From assembly GCF_014696625.1 (NCBI RefSeq), contig NZ_JACJQL010000001.1, positions 372,001 through 436,000 of the forward strand: a stretch of DNA of 64,000 bases. The letters are read 5' to 3'. Shown in pieces: positions 33,695 through 40,959 of the stretch. The position numbers and the translations under genes were made by a program. How positions within the stretch are numbered: position 1 is the stretch's first letter; each line of letters opens with the position of its first letter. Under the pieces are notes generated by a model. That model searched no databases and had not been told where the DNA came from. It worked only from the letters and a program-made list of their open reading frames with translations. The DNA is from Nostoc parmelioides FACHB-3921. Its GTDB lineage: Bacteria > Cyanobacteriota > Cyanobacteriia > Cyanobacteriales > Nostocaceae.

Positions 33695-34519
33695 GTGACT
33701 ATTAGTCTGAGAAATACCAAAAGTTACAATTTATCACTCAAATTACTCATCGAGCATCCATATATCCAAAAAATAGTTCCTTGGATTGTGCCTTTCTTAG
33801 TCCTAACACTTTGGGAAACAGCTTCTAGGTTCGGTATACTTTCCAGTAGAATTTTGCCCGCACCAAGTGGTGTGTTGTTCACAGCATTTAAATTAGCTGC
33901 TAGTGGTGAACTTTTCCATCACGTAGGAATTAGTGCTGCACGGGCGATATCGGGTTTTATAGTTGGTGGTAGTATTGGGTTTAGTTTGGGTTTGCTCAAT
34001 GGCTTTTCTCGCGTAGCAGAAAAGTTGTTGGATAGTTCCTTACAAATGCTTCGTACTATCCCCAATTTGGCAACAATTCCCCTAGTAATTTTATGGTTTG
34101 GGATTGGCGATCAAGCTAGATTATTTCTCGTATCACTTGGGGTTTTCTTTCCACTTTATCTTAATACATTTCATGGTATTCGTAGCGTAGATCCTGGATT
34201 AATTGAAATGGGAAAAGTCTATGGATTAAAAACTCCGCAGCTTTTGTGGCACATCATTTTCCCAGGAGCATTATCTTCAATTCTGGTTGGTGTGCGTTTC
34301 TCTTTAGGGATTATGTGGTTAACCCTAATTGTGGCAGAAACCATTGCAGCTGATTCGGGAATAGGTTACATGGCAATGAACGCCCGTGAGTTCATGCAAA
34401 CAGATATTGTGGTGTTAAGTATCGTAATTTATGCCTTACTCGGTAAGTTAGCAGATGCCGTTGCCAGAACATTAGAAAGTAAATTCTTGGCATGGAATCC
34501 CAATTATCAACTCAAATAA
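33695..34519 (+). CDS. ssuC: Aliphatic sulfonate ABC transporter permease
   Basis: 274 residues from the GTG at 33695, which has GGGAG nine bases upstream; a TTG seven codons earlier would contain this ribosome site and is rejected. Six hydrophobic segments, with the ATPase-contact EAA loop near residue 170 (EMGKVYGLKTPQLLWHIIFP). The inner-membrane part of the SsuABC importer. The ATPase gene starts 48 bases after the stop. No binding protein gene is adjacent; the two ssuA-type genes at 14975 and 22409 are the likely partners. Confidence 0.92.
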   Translation: MTISLRNTKSYNLSLKLLIEHPYIQKIVPWIVPFLVLTLWETASRFGILSSRILPAPSGVLFTAFKLAASGELFHHVGISAARAISGFIVGGSIGFSLGLLNGFSRVAEKLLDSSLQMLRTIPNLATIPLVILWFGIGDQARLFLVSLGVFFPLYLNTFHGIRSVDPGLIEMGKVYGLKTPQLLWHIIFPGALSSILVGVRFSLGIMWLTLIVAETIAADSGIGYMAMNAREFMQTDIVVLSIVIYALLGKLADAVARTLESKFLAWNPNYQLK

Positions 34520-34567
34520 TCATAAAAATCGAAAGTTAAAATTCAGATTTCAGGAGAGGTTTGGAAA

Positions 34568-35350
34568 ATGGTTGCCAATTTACAAGCAAACGTACAAGGT
34601 ACACAGCTAAGTATTTTAGATTTAACGAAAGCTTTTGGTCAGCAAACTGTCTTAAACTCTTTGAATTTAGAAGTAAAACCAGGGGAGTTTGTGGCAATCG
34701 TAGGGCGTAGTGGTTGTGGTAAAAGTACCTTGTTGCGTCTAGTATCAGCTTTGGATAAACCAAGTTGCGGTGGCATATTATTAGATGGAGAACCATTGCG
34801 TAAACTTGGTGATTCTATCCGTGTGATGTTTCAAGATCCTCGATTATTACCCTGGAAAAGTGTGATTGACAACGTGGGTTTAGGCTTGCATGAAAACTGG
34901 GAAGATAAGGCTCTTTGGGCATTAGAGAAAGTTGGACTCAAGGATAGAGCAAAAGAATGGCCATCTGTACTTTCTGGCGGACAACGCCAACGGGTTTCAT
35001 TAGCGAGAGCTTTAGTCAACCAACCACGTTTGTTGCTACTTGATGAACCTCTAGGAGCATTAGACGCTCTCACTCGTTTAGAGATGCAGCATTTGATTGA
35101 AAATTTATGGCAAGAACGCGGATTTACAGCTTTTTTAGTGACTCATGATGTGGAAGAAGCTGTGGCACTAGCAGATAGAGTAATTCTTATTGAGAATGGA
35201 CAAATTACTTTAGATGTACCTGTCGATTTACCACGTCCTAGAGATAGGAGTAGTGATGTGTTTATCAACATCAGAGAAACTGTGTTAGAGCAAGTAATGA
35301 AAACTGAAAATGTGTATGCCAACAAAAAGTTAATACAATTAAGTAATTGA
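34568..35350 (+). CDS. ssuB: Aliphatic sulfonate ABC transporter ATPase
   Basis: 260 residues. Walker A is [12 protein letters not shown], signature [15 protein letters not shown], Walker [14 protein letters not shown] and switch histidine [10 protein letters not shown]; the domain matches SsuB/TauB. AGGAG is 11 bases before the ATG. It is in one transcript with ssuC and drives uptake of sulfonates. Confidence 0.93.
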   Translation: MVANLQANVQGTQLSILDLTKAFGQQTVLNSLNLEVKPGEFVAIVGRSGCGKSTLLRLVSALDKPSCGGILLDGEPLRKLGDSIRVMFQDPRLLPWKSVIDNVGLGLHENWEDKALWALEKVGLKDRAKEWPSVLSGGQRQRVSLARALVNQPRLLLLDEPLGALDALTRLEMQHLIENLWQERGFTAFLVTHDVEEAVALADRVILIENGQITLDVPVDLPRPRDRSSDVFINIRETVLEQVMKTENVYANKKLIQLSN

Positions 35351-35563
35351 AATTTATGAGCTGAAAATTATAAATTCATATAGGAATCATAATTGATTTC
35401 TGTTGGATTAGTCTTCAATAGCCTATAATTGAGATTGATTTTACTGTGCTGTATTTCTACTAAGTAATTGCCATAACAAGTGTGTGGCTGTAGCTGTTTA
35501 AGTTCTGTTTTGGGAACGTAGAGGGGCGCAAAGTTTAAAGAATTAAGTAAGGATTGATGTTTT

Positions 35564-36163
35564 ATGGTAAGGACTGTTTCGACAATGTTACCTTTGGGTA
35601 CTTTAGCACCTGATTTTTCTTTACCGGATGTGGTTTCTGATAAGAGGATTTCTCTGGCTGATTTTGCTGATAAAAAAGCTTTGTTGGTTATATTTTTGAG
35701 TCGTCATTGTCCTTTTGTACAACATATTAAGTTTGAATTGGCACAAATAGGAAAGGATTATATACAAAGTAATCTGGGAATTGTGGCGATTAGTGCCAAT
35801 GATGTTAATACTCATCCCGATGATGCACCAGAATTTTTGAAAGCTTTTGCACAGGAATTAGATTTAAGTTATCCTCTGCTTTTTGATGAAACACAAAAAA
35901 CTGCTAAAGACTTTTTTGCGGCTTGCACTCCTGACTTCTTTCTGTTTGATGCTAACCGCAAACTCGTCTATCGTGGACAGTTGGATGATAGCCGTCCGCA
36001 AAATGGAATTCCTGTAACTGGTAAAGATTTGCGGGGTGCGATCGCATCTGTTTTAGCTGGTCGAGAGGTAGACTGGAATCAAAAACCTAGCATCGGTTGT
36101 AATATCAAATGGAAGCCAGGTAATGAGCCTGTGTATTTTCAAAATCCAGCGATCGCTGTTTGA
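35564..36163 (+). CDS. Thioredoxin-fold redoxin protein (peroxiredoxin-like)
   Basis: 199 residues. An AhpC/TSA-like thioredoxin fold (LGTLAPDFSLPDVVSDKRIS at the start) with a single conserved cysteine in LSRHCPFVQHI, followed by the distinctive TPDFFLFDANRKLVYRGQLD and SIGCNIKWKPGNEP. The CPxxxH arrangement is typical of a widely distributed thioredoxin-family group whose physiological role is unsettled. It may reduce peroxides or thiols in the cytoplasm. Located about 210 bases after ssuB on the same strand; a link to the sulfonate genes is possible but not shown. Confidence 0.82.
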   Translation: MVRTVSTMLPLGTLAPDFSLPDVVSDKRISLADFADKKALLVIFLSRHCPFVQHIKFELAQIGKDYIQSNLGIVAISANDVNTHPDDAPEFLKAFAQELDLSYPLLFDETQKTAKDFFAACTPDFFLFDANRKLVYRGQLDDSRPQNGIPVTGKDLRGAIASVLAGREVDWNQKPSIGCNIKWKPGNEPVYFQNPAIAV

Positions 36164-36282
36164 TAATTACTTGCTTTTCAATACGGTTCGGTTAAGTTAT
36201 AAGCGATGTTAAACTAATTCGCAATTACTTGTTGTAACGGGGATTTAAAACTCGCCACAACACTTGCAAGCTTCCACTTTGT

Positions 36283-36618
36283 TTAAAAAGCCTCTGATAG
36301 ACGATATCGACACTCAATACAATTAGTGCGTGAATTGGTAACATAACCAGTATAGGCTTTACTGACTGGCATGAATTCAGTTGAATCTTGTGTTCCATCG
36401 TAAAACGTAAAGCCTGCAACTACGGTATTGGCAGGCCAATCGGGTTGTGGCTGACCCAATACTGAGGAAAACAACGCGATCACAAGATCAGGTGAAAACT
36501 TGTTCTCTATGAGAGGATTATAGTTAATGGGCGATAAACCAAGTTCACGCCGAAGTTGACGAATGGGTTCTGCCCAAGAATTACTAGTTCCTAGTGTTGT
36601 AATCAGGATTCGACTCAC
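36283..36618 (-). pseudogene. Glycosyltransferase remnant (MGT/sterol glucosyltransferase type)
   Basis: 111 residues, against about 400 for intact family members. The start (SRILITTLGTSNS) is the glycosyltransferase nucleotide-binding opening, and it then jumps to LRRELGLSPINYNPLIENKF and SPDLVIALFSSVLGQPQPDW plus AGFTFYDG, which in whole proteins lies about 170-200 residues later. So roughly 150 residues have been lost in frame. After the AGFTFYDG motif the sequence no longer resembles the family and ends early. It is probably a dead gene. No complete copy is in the window. Confidence 0.6.
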
Positions 36619-36763
36619 TCAAGCACCTCTCTAAGGACTTATTTGCATAATGAATTAATTGTGAGAGATCACTCAGTTTTCATCACACTTAGCAATTTCT
36701 TGTTTACGCTTTCCTGAACCTGCTAATACTCCTGCGGTTATTAATTGAAAGACTTTAGATGCT

Positions 36764-37273
36764 TCAGATCATTTCGCTTGTATGATGCCAATCTTCTCGG
36801 CTTAGGCGATAAACAAAGCACTCATCGTCACCAAATCGCCGATACTCAATAAATTTAAAGTTAAGGCGCTCATAAAAGCGGTGGACACGGGTATTACTGG
36901 CTAGCGGATCAACAAGTACATTTGTTACAAGCGGATCAGCAAAACATCGAGCAAGTGCAAGCTGCATCATTTGTGTTCCATAGCCTTTACCCAAATCAGT
37001 CTCTTCACCAATCCAAATATCAATGGCACGAAAATTTTCCCCAACATCACCCCAGTAATAGCTATCCTCATGTGCTGGATCAATGATCTGGATAAATCCT
37101 ATAGGACGACCATCAATTTCTGCAATCAATTGCTCTCTCCAATCGGGACAGCGATCAAGTTCTACCTCCCAGCCCCAGTCATCATTAGGATCTGAAGCAA
37201 TCACATGAGGTTGCTCATCCCAATGTCGCAACAAATTCAAATCGGCTAAGGTGGCGGGGCGTAGGTTAATCAC
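36764..37273 (-). CDS. GNAT acetyltransferase, AAC(6')-like
   Basis: 169 residues. The start is GTG at 37273. INLRPATLADLNLLRHWDEQ opens the fold, IDIWIGEETDLGKGYGTQMM is the acetyl-CoA (Q/R-x-x-G-x-G/A) region and VDPLASNTRVHRFYERLNFK the C-terminal strand. The same layout is shared with AAC(6')-type aminoglycoside acetyltransferases and with siderophore-related acetylases. The actual substrate in this cyanobacterium is not visible, so resistance should not be assumed. It stands alone on the minus strand. Confidence 0.82.
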   Translation of the reverse strand: MINLRPATLADLNLLRHWDEQPHVIASDPNDDWGWEVELDRCPDWREQLIAEIDGRPIGFIQIIDPAHEDSYYWGDVGENFRAIDIWIGEETDLGKGYGTQMMQLALARCFADPLVTNVLVDPLASNTRVHRFYERLNFKFIEYRRFGDDECFVYRLSREDWHHTSEMI

Positions 37274-37412
37274 AAGTTGTTTGCAGACTGAACTTTATTT
37301 TGCTTAGGTCATCGTACAACGTTGAGCAACTTGGCGATCGCTTATGCGTAACTCAGCCACCCCATGTTAATGTGAATGAAATTCTGATTCGACCAACTCA
37401 GCAAAAACGGTA

Positions 37413-37760
37413 ATGAAAGAAAATAGCATCATCACTGGGTTTCATGCTCATGTGTACTATGACTCTGACACTCGTGAAGTTGCCGCCAAGATACGGGAAG
37501 GATTAGGTGCTAAATTTGAAGTAGTACTGGGACGGTGGCATGATCAACCCGTTGGGCCACATCCAAAATCGATGTATCAAGTCGCCTTTGCACCCCACGA
37601 ATTTCCGCAGGTTGTACCCTGGCTAATGTTGAATCGTGAGGGGTTAGATATTCTCGTTCACCCTGAGACTGGTGATGATGTTACAGACCATACAGCACAC
37701 GCTTTGTGGCTAGGAAAGAAGCTGGAACTGAATATCAAATTCCTCCAGGGAATTTCTTAA
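37413..37760 (+). CDS. DOPA 4,5-dioxygenase family protein
   Basis: 115 residues, the usual size. The conserved HAHVYYD at the start, GRWHDQPVGPHPKSMYQVAF and ILVHPETGDDVTDHTAHALW provide the histidine-rich metal site of this family, whose fungal members open the ring of DOPA. The bacterial substrate is unknown. It ends four bases into the stop region of the convergent O-methyltransferase gene. Confidence 0.85.
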   Translation: MKENSIITGFHAHVYYDSDTREVAAKIREGLGAKFEVVLGRWHDQPVGPHPKSMYQVAFAPHEFPQVVPWLMLNREGLDILVHPETGDDVTDHTAHALWLGKKLELNIKFLQGIS

Positions 37761-38425
37761 TTGCGTTTGCGTGCTAAGGTGAGTCCATCTGCGATCGCAA
37801 TCAAACTGATGTCTATGCGATCGTCGTGAGCTAGCTTACTGTTAAACTCTCGAATAGCTACGGTAGCTGAATCCTGTACTTCCGGCTGAGTCACTCTTCC
37901 TGACCACAATACATTATCAATTGCAATCAACCCACCGGGCTTAACCAACTGCAACGCCAGTTCGTAATAGCGATAATAGTTTTCCTTATCAGCATCAATA
38001 AACGCAAAATCAAAAGTTTCCGCTTGGCCTTGTGATAATAGATACTCTAAAGTTTCTGTAGCTGGAGCAAGGTGCAAGTTAATCTTATCTGCTACGCCTG
38101 CTTGTTCCCAGTAGCGACGAGCCACAGATGTAAACTCTTCACTTACGTCACAAGCGACAATTTGACCATCCGGTGGTAGCGCTAAGGCTACACTCAAAGA
38201 ACTATAGCCCGTAAATACACCCACTTCCAAAGTTTTCTTTGCACCAATTAACTTCACCAAGAACCCTAAAAACTGTCCTTGTTCTGGTGCAACCTGCATA
38301 TTTGCACGAGGGTGATTAGCAGTTTCTTGGCGCAGTTGCAACAAAATTTCTGGTTCGCGTAGGGATACAGATAACAGATATTTGTACAAATCATCTGTCA
38401 GACTCAGTTTTTTACCAATAGACAT
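37757..38425 (-). CDS. O-methyltransferase, caffeoyl-CoA type family 3
   Basis: 222 residues. The SAM motif TLEVGVFTGYSSLSVALALP and the metal-binding IDADKENYYRYYELALQLVK, GGLIAIDNVLWSGRV pattern match family-3 O-methyltransferases that methylate catechol-type hydroxyl groups with Mg2+. Cyanobacterial homologs methylate phenolic compounds. It is tail-to-tail with the DOPA dioxygenase-like gene, overlapping by four bases. A TAC-N20-GTA dyad lies about 85 bases upstream of the start. Confidence 0.88.
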   Translation of the reverse strand: MSIGKKLSLTDDLYKYLLSVSLREPEILLQLRQETANHPRANMQVAPEQGQFLGFLVKLIGAKKTLEVGVFTGYSSLSVALALPPDGQIVACDVSEEFTSVARRYWEQAGVADKINLHLAPATETLEYLLSQGQAETFDFAFIDADKENYYRYYELALQLVKPGGLIAIDNVLWSGRVTQPEVQDSATVAIREFNSKLAHDDRIDISLIAIADGLTLARKRN

Positions 38426-38504
38426 ATTGTTAATAGCTATAAATAATTACAGTTTGTCGCAGCTGCTTGCTTTTGCTACTTATTTATGTGGATATCTTAC
38501 CATT

Positions 38505-38536
38505 AAGTACAGTAAATTGCTCAAAATATCGTAGTA
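38505..38536. promoter_or_regulatory. TAC-N20-GTA operator candidate next to the IS605 element
   Basis: AAGTAC (TAC 38508-38510) and GTAGTATT (GTA 38531-38533), 20 bases apart, inner TTGCTCAAAATATC. The presumed left end of the IS605 element begins 15 bases to the right. It could serve the O-methyltransferase on the left and, before insertion, the gene at 40280 on the right. Confidence 0.5.
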
Positions 38537-38563
38537 TTTGTTTTGATTTCTGCAAGCCGCACA

Positions 38564-38585
38564 CTCGTGACATAAGCGTCATGAG
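38564..38585. repeat. IS605 left-end hairpin
   Basis: CTCGTGAC and GTCATGAG with a six-base loop, 16 bases inside the TTGAT. A transposase-recognised stem is expected at this spot. Confidence 0.65.
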
Positions 38586-38646
38586 TTAGGCTTTCCATAT
38601 TTCCATGTTTTGTCTTACTATGGTCATGCACATGGTAAGATAAATT

Positions 38647-39051
38647 ATGGAAGTAAAGCACGGCAGAGGATACGTTTATGCGATTGAATATCATATTGTA
38701 TGGTGTGTTAAGTATAGGCATAAGGTACTGAAAGATGAAATAGCTGACTTTCTGAAAGAAGTTCTAGTTGAGACGGCAATTCTTTACAAATTCAAGGTTG
38801 AGAGTCTTGAGGTAGTAGAAGACCATGTTCACGTTTTAGTGTCTGCAACGCCTCAGCACACCATTCCTAATATAGTCAAAATACTAAAGGGAATATCAGC
38901 TAGGAAATTGTTTTTAAAGTTTCCTCAACTCAAGAAAAAGCTATGGGGAGGTCATCTTTGGAATCCTAGTTATTTTGTAAGTACTGTTTCAGAAAATACA
39001 GAAGCACAAGTCAAAAAGTACATAGAAAACCAAAATGCAGAGAGCGTTTAA
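38647..39051 (+). CDS. tnpA: IS605-family Y1 HUH transposase
   Basis: 134 residues, full length. The HUH metal site is H60-x-H62 in VEDHVHVLV, and the catalytic tyrosine is Y125 in [10 protein letters not shown]. It cuts and joins single-stranded ends of the element. It has no stops or frameshifts, so it is probably active. tnpB begins 17 bases before its end. Confidence 0.92.
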   Translation: MEVKHGRGYVYAIEYHIVWCVKYRHKVLKDEIADFLKEVLVETAILYKFKVESLEVVEDHVHVLVSATPQHTIPNIVKILKGISARKLFLKFPQLKKKLWGGHLWNPSYFVSTVSENTEAQVKKYIENQNAESV

Positions 39052-40243
39052 AGTTACACTCATTCCTAATCACAATCAAGAGGTCTTAATCAACAAGAGT
39101 ATTGGTTGTGCAAGGTTTGTGTATAACCACTTTCTGGCATTAAAGCAAGAGCTATATCAGTCCGAACAGAAAACATTAAGCTATAACGATTGTAGTCAAC
39201 GTTTAACTTTACTCAAGAAAGAAATTGAATGGTTAAAGGAAGTAGATAAATTTGCTCTGCAAAACTCGCTCAAGAATTTAGAGATAGCATACAAAAACTT
39301 TTTTGCTGACTTAAAGAAGGTCAAAAGCAAAACAGGTGTAGGGTTTCCTAAGTTTAAAAAGAAGCATGGTTGTAAACAGTCCTACAAAACTAACCTGACC
39401 AACGGTAATATTCAGGTAATAGAGAATCGTTTAAAGCTTCCGAAGTTAGGGTGGGTGAAGTTTCATAAGTCCCAAGAAGTTACCGGAAAGCTTATAAACG
39501 TTACCATAACTCGGACTTCTTCTGGTAAATATGTTGCTAGTATTCTGTGTGAAACAGAGATTGAGAAACATCCCCAAGTGAGTCAAAATATTGGCATAGA
39601 CTTAGGCATAAAGTCTTATCTCGTTACTAGTAATGGGGAAGTTGTAGAAAATCCAAAATATTACAGAGTTCAAAAAAGGAAGTTACTCAAGGCACATAAA
39701 AAGCTATCTCGCAGTGTAAAAGGCAGTACTAATCGAGTCAAAGCAAAAATCAAGCTGGCTCGTACTTACGAACGGATTACCAATCTTAGAGATGACTTTC
39801 TGCATAAGCTGTCAACTCGCTTAATTAAAGAAAACAGCATTATTTGTATTGAGGATTTGCGAGTTGCCAACATGGTGAAGAATCACAACTTAGCATTGAG
39901 TATTTCAGACGCTAGTTGGTCTAAGTTCGTTGCCATGCTTGAATATAAAGCCTTATGGCATGACAGAATTGTGCAGAAAGTTGGTACGTTTTATCCCTCC
40001 TCTCAGACTTGTAATTATTGTGGTTTTATCAACCCTTTGGTCAAAGATTTAAAGTTACGTGAATGGGCTTGTCCTGGTTGTAGTGGTTACAATTTGAGAG
40101 ACAATAACGCAGCTTTGAACATATTAGGTGAGGGATTGAGATTAATAGCCGCCGTGGGTATCCCGGAGGCTCTAAACGCCTGTGGAGAACTCGTCAGTCC
40201 TGGAGCGATTCAGGCAGATATCGTTGAAGCAGGAATCACGTGA
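39035..40243 (+). CDS. tnpB: IS605-family RNA-guided endonuclease TnpB
   Basis: 402 residues, intact. RuvC residues are D189 (IGIDLGIK), E273 (IICIEDLR) and D356 ([10 protein letters not shown]); the zinc finger is C326/C329 and C346/C349 (CNYCGF, CPGC). TnpB is guided by an RNA made from the element's 3' end and cuts DNA next to the target pentamer. It overlaps tnpA by 17 bases, and its stop is inside the right-end hairpin, consistent with guide RNA overlapping the coding region. Confidence 0.92.
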   Translation: MQRAFKVTLIPNHNQEVLINKSIGCARFVYNHFLALKQELYQSEQKTLSYNDCSQRLTLLKKEIEWLKEVDKFALQNSLKNLEIAYKNFFADLKKVKSKTGVGFPKFKKKHGCKQSYKTNLTNGNIQVIENRLKLPKLGWVKFHKSQEVTGKLINVTITRTSSGKYVASILCETEIEKHPQVSQNIGIDLGIKSYLVTSNGEVVENPKYYRVQKRKLLKAHKKLSRSVKGSTNRVKAKIKLARTYERITNLRDDFLHKLSTRLIKENSIICIEDLRVANMVKNHNLALSISDASWSKFVAMLEYKALWHDRIVQKVGTFYPSSQTCNYCGFINPLVKDLKLREWACPGCSGYNLRDNNAALNILGEGLRLIAAVGIPEALNACGELVSPGAIQADIVEAGIT

Positions 40244-40266
40244 CTTTCAGTCATGTGAGGTTCAAT
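40060..40266 (+). ncRNA. Predicted omega RNA at the IS605 right end
   Basis: Inferred from family knowledge: the guide RNA of TnpB systems comes from the tnpB 3' end and right end. The right-end hairpin 40237-40257 is seen; the 5' boundary is a guess, and the guide would be the flank right after about 40266. Confidence 0.3.
40237..40257. repeat. IS605 right-end hairpin overlapping the tnpB stop
   Basis: CACGTGAC and GTCATGTG with the loop TTTCA; the tnpB TGA is at 40241-40243. Confidence 0.65.
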
Positions 40267-40279
40267 AGTACTTATACAA

Positions 40280-40840
40280 ATGGAACAAGACGATCAAATT
40301 ATCACGGTGGTCATTTCCCAAGTTGTCAAACCAGGTTGTGAAACAGCATACGAAGCTTGGTTGAAAGATATTACCACTGTTGCCAGAACCTACACTGGTC
40401 ATATGGGAACTAATGTTATTCGTCCTCAACTTGGAGTGCGAACAGAATATGTGATTATCTTCCGATTTGACGGCTACGAAAATCTTAAGACATGGATGAC
40501 ATCACGCGATCGCCAATATTGGCTAACTCAAGCCGAAACTTTGGTAGAGTCCGAACCCCAAGTTCAGCAAATCAATGGCTTAGAAGCTTGGTTTTCTCTT
40601 CCCGGTCAACCACTAAAGACACCACCACGCTATAAAACAGCTTTACTAACTTGGGCATCTGTATATGTGTTGATTAATTTGTTAAATACATTTATCACGC
40701 CTCTACTACGGGGCTTACCCCCTTTCATTATCTCGTTGATCATTACAGTTACTATGGTTTTGCTGTTAACTTATGTTGTCATGCCTAGAGTGAGTCGATT
40801 GTTTAGTTCCTGGCTATATCCAAAATCACGAAAAATTTAG
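40280..40840 (+). CDS. Antibiotic biosynthesis monooxygenase-domain membrane protein
   Basis: 186 residues. The first 105 residues form an ABM-like ferredoxin fold (VVISQVVKPGCETAYEAWLK, GTNVIRPQLGVRTEYVIIFR), followed by two membrane segments (ALLTWASVYVLINLLNTFI and FIISLIITVTMVLLLTYVVM). ABM-domain proteins include cofactor-free monooxygenases and haem-binding or quinone-related proteins; the membrane-anchored form is of unknown role. Only about 14 bases separate the start from the IS605 right end, so the element has replaced its original upstream DNA. A TAC-N20-GTA site stranded on the other side of the element was probably its promoter. Confidence 0.82.
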   Translation: MEQDDQIITVVISQVVKPGCETAYEAWLKDITTVARTYTGHMGTNVIRPQLGVRTEYVIIFRFDGYENLKTWMTSRDRQYWLTQAETLVESEPQVQQINGLEAWFSLPGQPLKTPPRYKTALLTWASVYVLINLLNTFITPLLRGLPPFIISLIITVTMVLLLTYVVMPRVSRLFSSWLYPKSRKI

Positions 40841-40926
40841 ACATTAAAATCACTTTTATGCAACTTTATTAGCCAGCAGAAAACTCAGTTAATTATCGTT
40901 TCAAGGGAGAATCATTTCTAGTCCGT

Positions 40927-40951
40927 TAACAGTCAACTGTCAACTGTCAAC
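40927..40951. repeat. Heptamer repeat (GTCAACT)n
   Basis: Three units of GTCAACT/GTCAACG in a row right after the recJ stop. The same family occurs at 45917-45980 and 47836-47863. Confidence 0.8.
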
Positions 40952-40959
40952 GATTATTT

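Larger units (their letters stand above)
38548..40266 (+). mobile_element. IS200/IS605-family insertion sequence
   Basis: It encodes tnpA and tnpB, which overlap by 17 bases. Left-end hairpin 38564-38585 (CTCGTGAC / GTCATGAG) and right-end hairpin 40237-40257 (CACGTGAC / GTCATGTG) are similar and each carries one G-T pair. TTGAT precedes the left end at 38543-38547, the same target pentamer as ISDra2. The right limit near TTCAAT at 40261-40266 is approximate. No target duplication is expected for this family. Confidence 0.75.

Noticed and set aside
36225..36419. Small frame next to the glycosyltransferase remnant
   Set aside because: Overlaps the remnant in another frame, shows no family similarity and ends in repeat-like DNA.
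36764..37273. Calling the AAC(6')-like protein an aminoglycoside resistance gene
   Set aside because: The fold is shared by many acetyltransferases; nothing in the neighbourhood indicates resistance.
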